59,753 bases of DNA from Dyella acidisoli (GTDB lineage: Bacteria; Pseudomonadota; Gammaproteobacteria; Xanthomonadales; Rhodanobacteraceae): NCBI RefSeq assembly GCF_030160295.1, contig NZ_BSOB01000057.1:1-59753 (forward strand), written 5' to 3'. Positions 27,227-35,408 of this stretch are shown here, in pieces. The notes below the pieces were generated by a model. The model was not told the DNA's origin and did no database searches. It saw only the letters and a list, made by a program, of their open reading frames with translations. Positions within the stretch are counted from its first letter, which is position 1. Each line of letters begins with the position of its first letter. Both the position numbers and the translations under genes were made by a program.

Positions 27227-27571
27227 TCACTTGCTGGACTTGCGAGCTGACGCCGATTTCTTGGGCTTGGGCACCGGCATGAGCGCCGCTGTCTCGAGGA
27301 TAAGTTGGCGAATCAGGTCTGAGTCGTCTAGAAGCTCGTCGGCAACCAGGTAGTCCTTAGCACCAGGGTAAGGAGGCCGCTGAGGAAGATTTGGCGCCAG
27401 CCTTGTTGCAGCCGTGGATGGCTTGACGAAGAGGCTATTGTCACAGGCGAAGGCGACGACTTTTCCGTCAACATAAAAGGCGTACTCGCCAAACATCTTC
27501 TTTTGAGTAAGGCGATCACCAAGTGCTACTTGTTCGGTCACGTAGTCGACGAAATCTTGGTTGGTAGCCAT
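27227..27571 (-). CDS. TfoX N-terminal domain family protein
   Basis: 114 aa. Residues 1-95 match the TfoX-N fold (PF04993): DFVDYVTEQVALGDRLTQKK, MFGEYAFYVDGKVVAFACDN, SLFVKPSTAATRL and PYPGAKDYLVADELLDD. The C-terminus is Lys/Ala/Ser rich. Unlike TfoX/Sxy of E. coli and Vibrio it has no C-terminal TfoX domain, so a role in competence cannot be assumed; stand-alone TfoX-N proteins are uncharacterised. The internal ATG at 27571 (MATNQDF) is preferred to 27622 because homologous N-termini begin there. Confidence 0.85.
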   Translation of the reverse strand: MATNQDFVDYVTEQVALGDRLTQKKMFGEYAFYVDGKVVAFACDNSLFVKPSTAATRLAPNLPQRPPYPGAKDYLVADELLDDSDLIRQLILETAALMPVPKPKKSASARKSSK

Positions 27572-27840
27572 GTCTGCATTCAATCTCAAACCAGGGAGCA
27601 GAGTGTACTTCCAGTCCCGCATCGCTCAATGAAAGTGCACCCTGAACCCAGGTTCCTTGGTTCTGGTTCGAAGCGTTGCAATTCTTCCGTATATGCCTCC
27701 TGACACATTGCGCTCAAACAGTATCTATCAGTACAAATCGTGTGGATTGAAGCGCTGCATCCATACATGCGCCAAAGCCGCGCTCCACCGCCAATCACAC
27801 CGTTATCCACGTCATTTGCTTTGTAAGGGAGTGCAAGGCC
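27572..27840. other. Intergenic space without recognised features
   Basis: This 270-bp divergent spacer must contain the promoters of the TfoX-N gene (leftward) and the M23 peptidase gene (rightward). No repeat, hairpin or clear promoter hexamers were identified. A reading frame spanning it on the minus strand has no protein-like character. Confidence 0.4.
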
Positions 27841-29055
27841 GTGAAGAAAATGCCTGTTGATGCCATCACTTCGATCACATCGCTCGTTAAAGCAGTCGTC
27901 GTGAGCACGCTGCTCGCTTCGGCTGTATGTCAGATAGCATCCGCGTCGGATACAGCCGTTCAATCAGCGCCCTCCAATCGGTCGCCGTTCCCGGCGCAAA
28001 TCCAGCTACAGGTTCCCTTTGCGCCGACTGCGTTCCCCGCGGAAGACGGCGAACATCTTCTGTACGAACTCGATGTCACCAATTTCGAAAATACGCCGAT
28101 CACGCTCGATCACGTGGATGTACTCGACGCGGCTCAAGCGGATAGGACGCCTCTGGCGAGCTTTGCCGGGTACCCGTTGAATGAGATCGTGCGGATGGCC
28201 GGCACGGACGATGTCATGGATATGAGCAACGTGGCGAAACCCGTCAACATCAATGCCGGGGGCACGGCAGTGCTGTTCCTGTCGGTGACACTGCCATCCA
28301 AGGCATCCATGCCGGAACACGTCATACAGCGCTTGGCATTTACCAACGGCGAGACTGTCGAAGGATCACTCGTAAGCACGCAAAGCACTCGGTTGAAGGT
28401 GCTCGCTGCGCCTGTCGAGGGCACCGATTGGATCGCTGACGATGGTCCAAGCAACGCGTCGGGCAACCACCATCGGCGCGGAATCTTCGTCGTCGACGGA
28501 AGGATGACGGTCTCTCGTCGCTTCGCAGTAGATTGGAAACAACTCGAACAAGGGCTGCCGTACCATGGCGACGTTCACGCCGATCGTTCGTACTACGCAT
28601 ACGACAAACCCGTTCTCGCCGTTGCCGGCGCCACCGTCGTGTATGTGCGAGACGGATTGCCCGATAACCCGCCCGGACACAACCGTGATTTTCATCCAGC
28701 GCGTCCGGTAACGTTCGACAATGCCGGCGGCAATACCATCGTCCTCGATCTTGGCGATGGACAGTTCGCGCACTACTACCACCTGAAGGCAGGCACTATC
28801 CAGGTGAAGAAAGGTCAGCGCGTTCGGGGCGGCGAAGTCATCGCACATATCGGTGCTTCCGGAGACGCGCGCGAACCGCACTTACACTTCGAGGTAACGA
28901 CGGAGATTCCGTTGCTCGTTGGTGAAGGCATTCCCTATGTGATCGATCACTTCAAGGTTATCGGAGGCGAAGGACATACCTTAGGCCCTCGCAAGAACGA
29001 AACGCCGCTCGACGGAATGCTGGTTGATTTTGGTAATGGAAACGTGACTAACTGA
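27841..29055 (+). CDS. Exported M23 family metallopeptidase
   Basis: 404 aa with an N-terminal signal peptide (cleavage likely near IASAS). Residues 50-210 form a beta-rich domain, and the C-terminal half is an M23/LytM peptidase: YAYDKPVLAVAGATVVYVRD, GNTIVLDLGDGQFAHYYHLK, VKKGQRVRGGEVIAHIGASG and EPHLHFEVTTEIPL. HLHFEV gives the last zinc-site His pair, and HADRSYYAYD replaces the usual first HxxxD ligand region. Substrate is presumably peptidoglycan, but the unusual N-terminal domain and altered first motif leave this open. Starts at GTG 27841; ATG 27850 is an alternative. Confidence 0.82.
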   Translation: MKKMPVDAITSITSLVKAVVVSTLLASAVCQIASASDTAVQSAPSNRSPFPAQIQLQVPFAPTAFPAEDGEHLLYELDVTNFENTPITLDHVDVLDAAQADRTPLASFAGYPLNEIVRMAGTDDVMDMSNVAKPVNINAGGTAVLFLSVTLPSKASMPEHVIQRLAFTNGETVEGSLVSTQSTRLKVLAAPVEGTDWIADDGPSNASGNHHRRGIFVVDGRMTVSRRFAVDWKQLEQGLPYHGDVHADRSYYAYDKPVLAVAGATVVYVRDGLPDNPPGHNRDFHPARPVTFDNAGGNTIVLDLGDGQFAHYYHLKAGTIQVKKGQRVRGGEVIAHIGASGDAREPHLHFEVTTEIPLLVGEGIPYVIDHFKVIGGEGHTLGPRKNETPLDGMLVDFGNGNVTN

Positions 29056-29319
29056 GGCTGCACACCACCTTTCGCCTCAACTCGATACCGGCGACGATTC
29101 ACGTTTAATTTGAACGTGATAGTCAAAACAAACTTGACTCAACATGTCAGCTTCGGGTGCGACTTCAGCCGGTCAACGCAACACATTGCTGAAATCGTTC
29201 ACCCGGTGTTTCAAAGTTTAGCGTCTGCCGAGGCCGCTCATTTAATCGGCGTGCAACGGCATAGAGCTTAGCCAGCGAGTACACTTCCCGACGGCTTCCC
29301 CACCCGCGCCATTACACCC

Positions 29320-30219
29320 ATGTCTACGCACATGTCTGATGCCCGTGCCACATCGCTTACCCCTTTGCTGCTGGCCGTCGGCGTCCTGCTTATCGCCATG
29401 GCTTCCTATCAATGCGGTGCGGCGATTGCCAAACATCTCTTCCCGGCCGTAGGTGCGCAGGGCGCAACGGCTTATCGATTGGGACTCGGCGCTTTGGTGT
29501 TGCTTGTGCTGCGGCGCCCGTGGCGAACTCGGCAGGATGGCGGCGACTGGCGCGTGCTATGGGGATACGGCCTGTCGATCGGCGTGATGAATCTTGTTTT
29601 CTACTTGGCGCTGAAGCGCATTCCTCTGGGCATTGCCGTGGCGTTGGAATTCACGGGGCCATTGGCACTTGCTCTGTTCCATTCACGTCGCTTGTTGGAC
29701 GCCGTATGGGTGGCACTGGTGGCCATCGGGTTGGTATTGCTGATGCCGCCGGGAAGCACGTCGACGCGACTTGATCCTGTCGGTGTGGGGTACGCGCTTG
29801 CTGCGGGCGTGGGTTGGGCGTTGTATATCGTGCTGGGTCAGAAGGCTGGCGCGCAGTATGGGAGCAATGCTGTCGCGTGGGGCACTTCGGTTGCCGCGCT
29901 GTTCGCGATGCCCATCGGCATTGCCCACGCAGGGCAGGCATTGTTTTCGCTGCCTCTGCTGCCGCTTGCGTTGGGCTTGGCGATACTCAGCTCTGCCTTG
30001 CCTTACACCTTGGAAATGATCGCCATGACGCGTCTTCCGACCCGCACGTTCGGCACGCTACTGAGTTTGGAGCCTGCATTTGCCGCCCTCGCCGGCATGA
30101 TCTTTCTTGATGAGCATCTGAGCGCGCTGCAATGGTTTGCGATCGCCGCGGTCATCATTGCTTCGGCGGGAACGGTCTTGAGTGCGCGCCAGGTCGTGGC
30201 GGAACCTTTACCGACGTGA
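29320..30219 (+). CDS. EamA/RhtA-like amino acid exporter
   Basis: 299-aa inner-membrane protein with about ten transmembrane helices arranged as two EamA repeats. The first half contains QCGAAIAKHLFPAVGAQGAT and RIPLGIAVALEFTGPLALAL, close to the E. coli threonine/homoserine exporter RhtA; the second half has YALAAGVGWALYIVLGQKAG and FGTLLSLEPAFAALAGMIFL. RhtA effluxes homoserine, threonine and some amino-acid analogues. The specificity assignment is by resemblance. Monocistronic, ended by a CCCTCTCC hairpin. Confidence 0.85.
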   Translation: MSTHMSDARATSLTPLLLAVGVLLIAMASYQCGAAIAKHLFPAVGAQGATAYRLGLGALVLLVLRRPWRTRQDGGDWRVLWGYGLSIGVMNLVFYLALKRIPLGIAVALEFTGPLALALFHSRRLLDAVWVALVAIGLVLLMPPGSTSTRLDPVGVGYALAAGVGWALYIVLGQKAGAQYGSNAVAWGTSVAALFAMPIGIAHAGQALFSLPLLPLALGLAILSSALPYTLEMIAMTRLPTRTFGTLLSLEPAFAALAGMIFLDEHLSALQWFAIAAVIIASAGTVLSARQVVAEPLPT

Positions 30220-30226
30220 GCGGCAC

Positions 30227-30252
30227 ATCCCTCTCCCGAACGGAGAGGGATT
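30227..30252. terminator. ATCCCTCTCC/GGAGAGGGAT hairpin repeat
   Basis: A 10-bp stem with loop CGAAC between the convergent exporter and 94-aa genes. It is a member of the CCCTCTCC dispersed family and a likely two-way terminator. Confidence 0.6.
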
Positions 30253-30255
30253 CAT

Positions 30256-30519
30256 TCAAGCTGTTTCCTGACGACCTTTATGCCGTTTCTCACGCATCAA
30301 CCGATGTTCGGCGCGCTTCTTCAACAGCAACGGCATGATCTCTTCAATGTACTTCTTGGCATGCCCGCGCGTAGACATGAGTAGAAAGCGCTGATGCGCG
30401 GCATTAGGTCCAACCAAGGCCTTATGCGCCTTCTTCAACACATGCAGGAAAGCCATCAGTGAAGTGCCGTCGCGCAGCGGCTGGTCGTCGCGCGGATCTG
30501 GAGAAGGTATGGCGCTCAT
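30256..30519 (-). CDS. Small hypothetical protein partner of the phosphoesterase
   Basis: 87 aa from ATG 30519, which overlaps the upstream phosphoesterase stop (ATGA), implying translational coupling. The protein is hydrophilic with Pro/Asp at the start and strongly basic at the end: TSLMAFLHVLKKAHKALVGP, RFLLMSTRGHAKKYIEEIMP, LLLKKRAEHRLMREKRHKGR. No signal peptide, membrane segment or known domain is recognised. Its position suggests it works with, or regulates, the phosphoesterase; that is inference only. Confidence 0.65.
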   Translation of the reverse strand: MSAIPSPDPRDDQPLRDGTSLMAFLHVLKKAHKALVGPNAAHQRFLLMSTRGHAKKYIEEIMPLLLKKRAEHRLMREKRHKGRQETA

Positions 30520-31763
30520 GATCCAATCCTTTGCGGGCAATCCGTACGACAGGCGTTTGTGAGTAACGGGAGCAGGTTCTTGGCGTCTTTATCGCGATCG
30601 GTCAGCGGATTAAGGCCGAACAGACGCGCCAGCGTCGCAAGCACCGAGCTGTGATCGTAGACAGTATGGTCAACGTGACCACGCGCCACCCATGGCGACA
30701 CCACGATGGCCGGCACGCGTACACCATAGACGTCGAAGCTAAATCCATTCGTGTTCAAACTGTCATCGGCACCGTCATTCGGCGGCGCTGCATTGCCGGG
30801 TTTGACGGAATCGTAGAAACCGCCGTGCTCGTCATAAAGAATCACGAATAGACTGTTTTCCCACAGCGGCGAGTTGCGGATAGCGTTGTAGATGCGTGCC
30901 GCAAGTTGATCACCGCCGCTTAAACCATCCATAGGATGCTGTGAGCTGCCGCCCTCGTACGTACTGTGCACTATGTCGCCGTAGCCTGGCTCGATAAAGG
31001 TGTAGCTCGCGGTGTAGCCTGCCTTGAGGTCGTCTTCGAAGTGCGACAGATCATCGACATCGAAGAAGCTGATGCCCTTGATGGATGCAACTTGTGGTAC
31101 GCGCCCGAACGCGGAACCGAATTCATCCTGGTATAGGCGGTATTTGCCCTCGCCCAATGCATCGAAGATCGAGCCGTTCGGGTAGGCGAAACCATCAACA
31201 GCTTCCCACTCGCCCATTTCAGCTGAAGTCGGCGAATGATCCAGGCCGGCCGATGAAGCACCATGCAGAAAATACCGGTTCGGCCAGGTCGGGCCCGGCA
31301 GCGAGGAGCGCCAGCCGTCGCACAGTACGAACTCGGTCGCCAATTGATAAAGATTCGGCGCCTGCGTGCGGATATCAACGCCACTGATGATCTTGCCCAC
31401 GTCGGCAGGTTGCGGTGGCGTGCCTTCGTCCTTCGTGGTGGTGTAGTTCGAGACGAAGCCGGAGTTATCGACCGCAGGATAAGCCTGGCCCTTCTGATAC
31501 TGGGCTCCGGCTCCGCATAGCTGTTCCAGCACGTCGGTGAACTCGTGTCCCGGATCGGTAGGCATTTGGCCGGGTGCGCCGCCGCAGAACGTGTAAGTGG
31601 TGCCGTTGCACGCATTGCTGTTCTTGGACGTGGCCGCTGTGATGCCGGGTATGCCCGACAACGCAAACAGATGATCGAATGATCGGTTCTCCAGCATCAG
31701 CACGAATACGTGCTGGATGTTGGCTTGGCCTGACGAGGATGCGGTCGTTGCTTCTGCGCTCAT
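30516..31763 (-). CDS. Phosphoesterase family protein (phospholipase C-like), no signal peptide
   Basis: 415 aa of the PF04185 family. The N-terminal motif IQHVFVLMLENRSFDHLFAL supplies the metal-ligand ENRSFDH typical of phospholipase C; later HGASSAGLDHSPTSAE, LFVILYDEHGGFYDSV with the conserved DEHGG(F/W)YD, and YGVRVPAIVVSPWVARGHVD, all hallmarks of the family. In contrast to the secreted paralogue at 310-2112, residues 1-15 (MSAEATTASSSGQAN) are polar and neither Sec nor Tat signals are seen, so it may be cytoplasmic or leave by another route. First gene of a two-gene operon. Confidence 0.9.
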   Translation of the reverse strand: MSAEATTASSSGQANIQHVFVLMLENRSFDHLFALSGIPGITAATSKNSNACNGTTYTFCGGAPGQMPTDPGHEFTDVLEQLCGAGAQYQKGQAYPAVDNSGFVSNYTTTKDEGTPPQPADVGKIISGVDIRTQAPNLYQLATEFVLCDGWRSSLPGPTWPNRYFLHGASSAGLDHSPTSAEMGEWEAVDGFAYPNGSIFDALGEGKYRLYQDEFGSAFGRVPQVASIKGISFFDVDDLSHFEDDLKAGYTASYTFIEPGYGDIVHSTYEGGSSQHPMDGLSGGDQLAARIYNAIRNSPLWENSLFVILYDEHGGFYDSVKPGNAAPPNDGADDSLNTNGFSFDVYGVRVPAIVVSPWVARGHVDHTVYDHSSVLATLARLFGLNPLTDRDKDAKNLLPLLTNACRTDCPQRIGS

Positions 31764-31908
31764 GGAGCCTCCCTTCGTTCGACGAGCACTCGAATCACTC
31801 TGGCTGCGTTTTCACTGGCTATGCGAGATAAATCACTCCAACTGCGTGCTTTGCTAGGACGCTACCGGAGCAGTTTACTGCGCAGCAACGACAATGCGAG
31901 ATACCGCT

Positions 31909-32030
31909 CCCTCCCCTGCTTGCAGGGGAGGGTTGGGGTGGGGTTGTACGAGCTTGCGATGTCTTTCGAATTCAACGCCAGATTGCTTCACCCCACCCCA
32001 TCCCTCCCCTACTACACGTAGGGGAGGGGG
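31909..32030. repeat. Facing pair of CCCTCCCC repeats with TTGGGGTGGGG arms
   Basis: 31909-31943 reads CCCTCCCCTGCTTGCAGGGG with AGGGTTGGGGTGGGG; 31990-32030 is its inverse with a different loop (CCCTCCCCTACTACACGTAG). The two can pair with each other over the GGGGTGGGG arms. The same composite occurs at 44519-44671. It occupies the 436-bp gap between the phosphoesterase and msrA; nothing else is evident in that gap. Confidence 0.8.
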
Positions 32031-32199
32031 CGCATCCTGATGAACTGAGACTCGACGCTAATCAAGCTACAGGGAGGGCGCAAAACAACCTGCCTGGCAC
32101 ACGCCTAAGCACATTGAAACACCACGGATCGCCTACAGATTCACTCGCACCCAAGGCCGCCAACCATCACCGGCTACCCAACACATCGAGGATCAAACC

Positions 32200-32706
32200 A
32201 TGACGGCACAAACCGAAACCGCCATCCTGGCCGGCGGCTGCTTCTGGGGCATGCAGGACCTGCTGCGGCGGTATCCCGGCGTGCTGTCCACGCGCGTGGG
32301 CTATACGGGCGGCGACGTGCCCAATGCCACGTACCGCAACCATGGCACGCATGCGGAAGCGATCGAGATCGTGTTTGATCCCAGCCAGATCAGCTATCGC
32401 CAGATCCTGGAATTCTTCTTCCAGATCCACGACCCCACCACGAAGAATCGCCAGGGTAACGACATCGGCACCAGCTACCGCTCGGCCATCTTCTATCTCA
32501 ACGAAGCGCAGGAGCAGGTCGCCGAGGACACCGTGGCCGACCTCGATGCGTCCGGCCTCTGGCCAGGCAAGGCGGTCACTGAGATCGCCCCAGCAGGTCC
32601 CTTCTGGCAAGCCGAACCGGAACACCAGGATTACCTGGAACGCTTTCCCAATGGCTACACGTGCCACTTCATTCGGCCGGGATGGAAGCTGCCCAAGCGC
32701 AGTTAA
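32200..32706 (+). CDS. msrA: Peptide-methionine (S)-S-oxide reductase
   Basis: 168-aa repair enzyme that reduces methionine-S-sulfoxide in proteins. The catalytic motif GGCFWG lies at residues 12-17 (Cys14), followed by [32 protein letters not shown] and [20 protein letters not shown], all conserved in MsrA. A second Cys occurs near the end ([14 protein letters not shown]) and could resolve the disulfide. No signal peptide, so cytoplasmic. Preceded by AACC near the ATG without a strong Shine-Dalgarno. Confidence 0.96.
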   Translation: MTAQTETAILAGGCFWGMQDLLRRYPGVLSTRVGYTGGDVPNATYRNHGTHAEAIEIVFDPSQISYRQILEFFFQIHDPTTKNRQGNDIGTSYRSAIFYLNEAQEQVAEDTVADLDASGLWPGKAVTEIAPAGPFWQAEPEHQDYLERFPNGYTCHFIRPGWKLPKRS

Positions 32707-32870
32707 TCGCAACGGCTATGGTGAGAATGCGCGTCCGCTTTTTCTGGTAACCGATTACGCAAAGAGGACGCGCGCAGTTTCGCAACGCGCATTCACAGGC
32801 CCATCACATACCCCTATGGCCTGCTGAATGACGCTTCTTTCGACACGCACTCAATCACTCTTTGAGCGCA

Positions 32871-32894
32871 GGATGGAAGCTAGATTGCGTTCCA
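32871..32894 (+). promoter_or_regulatory. Promoter-like element shared with the gene at 59695
   Basis: GGATGGAAGCTAGATTGCGT followed by TCCA. Nearly the same string, TGATGGAATGCTAGATTGCG followed by CCTTCCA, lies at 59628-59654 ahead of another secreted-protein gene. TAGATT could be a -10 hexamer with extended GC; no consensus -35 is seen. Distance to the start codon is about 40 bp in both cases. Confidence 0.4.
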
Positions 32895-32931
32895 CCCAAA
32901 TCTCACCATTTACCTAGCAAGGGGAAACATC

Positions 32932-33384
32932 ATGCGCAAACTGACTCGTGCCACGCTCGGCATGGTTCTGGGCCTGAGCCTGTCTGGAGTGATCGCAGCC
33001 GCGGAGTCGCCGGCTACAGGCTTAGGGCAAGCCTGGCCCAACGCCGTCGACGTAAGCGCAAGCCCTAACTGGCACGTCTACGTGTTCGTCTTGAACGGCA
33101 TCAAATACGTGCAAGTCAACGATCTCAACGGCAACGTAGTTGGCGCCATCGGAACGGTGGGTGGACAGTTCATTACGTTGCCGATTGGACAGTCGCAGTA
33201 CGTTTCCACGCCACAGCAGCGTGCGGCGCGCACTATGTCCATCAAGGCAGCGGAACCTACGACGGTCTATCGTGATGGGTCGACGATGATTACGGCTACG
33301 CCGATGAGCAGCGGGGTGACTGCGCTTGGTGCCTCAAGGGCGAGCACATGCACAGATCCCGCCGAATGCAGCTACGTCAATTGA
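32932..33384 (+). CDS. Small secreted protein of unknown function
   Basis: 150 aa with a clear signal peptide (MRKLTRATLGMVLGLSLSGV, cleavage near AAAES). The mature part has a short beta-strand-rich segment, NWHVYVFVLNGIKYVQVNDL, then NGNVVGAIGTVGGQFITLPI, and a Ser/Thr-rich tail with two Cys (STCTDPAECSYVN). The N-terminal half looks like a small hairpin-rich domain seen in other secreted Xanthomonadales proteins. Function not known. Strong Shine-Dalgarno AAGGGGA precedes the ATG. It converges with the next gene, leaving 7 bp. Confidence 0.75.
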   Translation: MRKLTRATLGMVLGLSLSGVIAAAESPATGLGQAWPNAVDVSASPNWHVYVFVLNGIKYVQVNDLNGNVVGAIGTVGGQFITLPIGQSQYVSTPQQRAARTMSIKAAEPTTVYRDGSTMITATPMSSGVTALGASRASTCTDPAECSYVN

Positions 33385-33391
33385 AAGTGTG

Positions 33392-35032
33392 CTAGCACTC
33401 CGTCCACTGCCCGGCGGGGCTTATCGCGACGCCGGGCACAATGGGATCGAACAGAAGAATACTGATCTGGTGCCCGGAATGGATAGATCGAGTCCGAGTA
33501 CATCCCTCGAAGAGAGCCGCTCTATCCCGCACAGCCCGCAAACCTAGACCGCTGGTCGCCCGCACCATCCTTGGAAGCAATTCGTCCCAATGAATGCTTG
33601 AAAGCTGTGCCGGAAGACCGCGAAAGCGGATGACAACAAGTGCACCTCGCCGCCCTTGTCTTTCTCCAACACGCACGCGAACTTGAATTTCGCCCATATC
33701 CTTTTTCACGCAAACATCCGCAACCGCTTCCCAAATGACGCGATAAATCGTCATACGCAATGTATGCGAAAGCTTGCTCACCGGACCGCGGAAATCGCAT
33801 GAGTATATCAATCCGGCTTCTCTGAGCACCTGTGCCAACGTGCCTTCGCGCAAGGCGCTAGGAAGCCCTCGTTCTCGTAACGCAAGGGGATAGAGGCTGT
33901 CGGCCAAACTACGCAACTGATTCTGTGCGACCAAAGCATGCCGCTGATATCCGCGGTCATCGACGGCAGGCTGAAGATGTCGCAGACGTCCCAGCATCAT
34001 CGCGAACCCAGCCTGGACACTGTTCTTTATTTGTTCCAGCGCCTGCGACGTCATGCGCAACTGCATCTCACCCAGATAGACGTTGCGCTGCGCCAAGGCG
34101 AGTGCGGCATGAACATCAATGCGATCACGTTCAACGTGCTTATCGAGCGAAGCAATGCGCGCCCCCATAATCAACATCGTAGAAATAGCAAAGGCCACGA
34201 CGGCCTCAGCCTGAATGGTCATCGGATCACGCAGTTCAGGCATCAGCAGCATTACCGCGCAACTTGCTATTGATCCTCCAATCGAGGCACCTTGCCAACC
34301 GTGCCGGAACGCCAGCCAGACAACCGGAAGAAACATTGCAACTTGCGCCATTTGTCGCGTCGGCGTGTGCGGTGCCGCACTAAAACCTATCCACAGCAAA
34401 AAGGCCATCACGGGAAAACCAAGGCAAATGCTCTCAAATAGCAAACGACTGTTTCCGGCTTTGCTTTGAAGTTCAGGCCAACTTTTGCCGACCATTTTCT
34501 GGTAAGCGAGCAATACAAGCGGCGTGACGGTGAGAATACCCAGGTAACCACCGATGAAGTAATCCAACGCCAACTTGTAGTAGTTCACTACGTAGCCAGG
34601 TGGCAGATTCTTCATTGTCGAAAATGAACCCAGATTCCGAATATCCAATGCCACCGACGCCAGTAGTGCACAAGCGAGCAGCCTTCCCATATTGATGTGG
34701 GTTGCATTTCGGGTGATCGGAGGCCAGCGCTTGCGCACCCAATAGACGAGCGGTGCCACATAGACCATACCCGGAACTACGTTAATGAGCGCCCACGCCA
34801 TACCCCAGGTGGATGAACAAACATAGCTGAGACCGATGTAGTAGCCCGATTCACCAACGATCAATGCCGGCCAGTAGCGATAGGGAGCAAGCAGGAGGGC
34901 TGTTACCCTGAGCCCAGCATTGATTTCCCATTGGGCAAACGAAAACTGCCGAAATAGCGCAGCTAGGATTCCATACCCCAAGGCGACGGCCACGTGGCGA
35001 ACCCACGCTCTATCCCAAAGTCCCTTCCCCAT
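33392..35032 (-). CDS. MASE1-domain protein with a degenerate histidine-kinase core
   Basis: 546 aa. The first 300 residues contain about eight membrane helices with the MASE1 pattern (EINAGLRVTALLLAPYRYWP, VVNYYKLALDYFIGGYLGIL and VWLAFRHGWQGASIGG). The cytoplasmic part begins with a helical dimerisation-like region (GEMQLRMTSQALEQIKNSVQ) but shows no phospho-acceptor His in an H-box, and the ATPase motifs are eroded: YRVIWEAVADVC lacks the N-box Asn of YRIxxEALxNA, and the D-x-G-x-G box is not recognisable, while SGLGLRAVRDRA retains the G2-like box. It may be a sensor that signals without kinase activity, or a decaying kinase. No response regulator gene is adjacent. Confidence 0.75.
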   Translation of the reverse strand: MGKGLWDRAWVRHVAVALGYGILAALFRQFSFAQWEINAGLRVTALLLAPYRYWPALIVGESGYYIGLSYVCSSTWGMAWALINVVPGMVYVAPLVYWVRKRWPPITRNATHINMGRLLACALLASVALDIRNLGSFSTMKNLPPGYVVNYYKLALDYFIGGYLGILTVTPLVLLAYQKMVGKSWPELQSKAGNSRLLFESICLGFPVMAFLLWIGFSAAPHTPTRQMAQVAMFLPVVWLAFRHGWQGASIGGSIASCAVMLLMPELRDPMTIQAEAVVAFAISTMLIMGARIASLDKHVERDRIDVHAALALAQRNVYLGEMQLRMTSQALEQIKNSVQAGFAMMLGRLRHLQPAVDDRGYQRHALVAQNQLRSLADSLYPLALRERGLPSALREGTLAQVLREAGLIYSCDFRGPVSKLSHTLRMTIYRVIWEAVADVCVKKDMGEIQVRVRVGERQGRRGALVVIRFRGLPAQLSSIHWDELLPRMVRATSGLGLRAVRDRAALFEGCTRTRSIHSGHQISILLFDPIVPGVAISPAGQWTEC

Positions 35033-35408
35033 CGATCACCCCTTATGTTTTTGACCGACTCTCCAGACGCCCGCACGGACGTCTAAACGGCGCGATCATT
35101 GGGTTCATGGCGTGAAACCGTGGTGAAGCAGCGCAAGGCCTCGCTGAGCGGAGCCGCGTCATGGCGCACAATGCGCGGCTCGCCACAGCTTTTTTGCGAT
35201 GCATATCACAGGGATCGGAGCAGGACCGGAAGTGCTCCCTTACGAAATCCGTCCATGCGTCGCCTGTCTCTTTCGACCCATGCGTAAGGAAGATGACAGG
35301 TCCAATTGCGGCTAAAATCGTCGGGCGCCCGAACCATCGCTATCGCAGGTTGCGCGACCGGGGTGAGGCAGTCTTCTGATTCATAACAATAAGGACGCGC
35401 AACCCACC
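35033..35408. other. Divergent intergenic region before recC
   Basis: A 376-bp spacer that must hold the promoters of the MASE1 gene (leftward) and recCBD (rightward). A TAAAAT hexamer near 35314 is a possible -10 for recC but no matching -35 was found. No repeats or gene remnants were recognised. AAGGA at 35390-35394 precedes recC. Confidence 0.4.

Noticed and set aside
27227-27571. Competence regulator TfoX/Sxy
   Set aside because: Only the N-terminal domain is present; the C-terminal half of the regulator is missing.
27586-27963. Leftward 125-codon frame upstream of the M23 gene
   Set aside because: Cys-rich, low-complexity translation overlapping the M23 signal peptide; no start signals.
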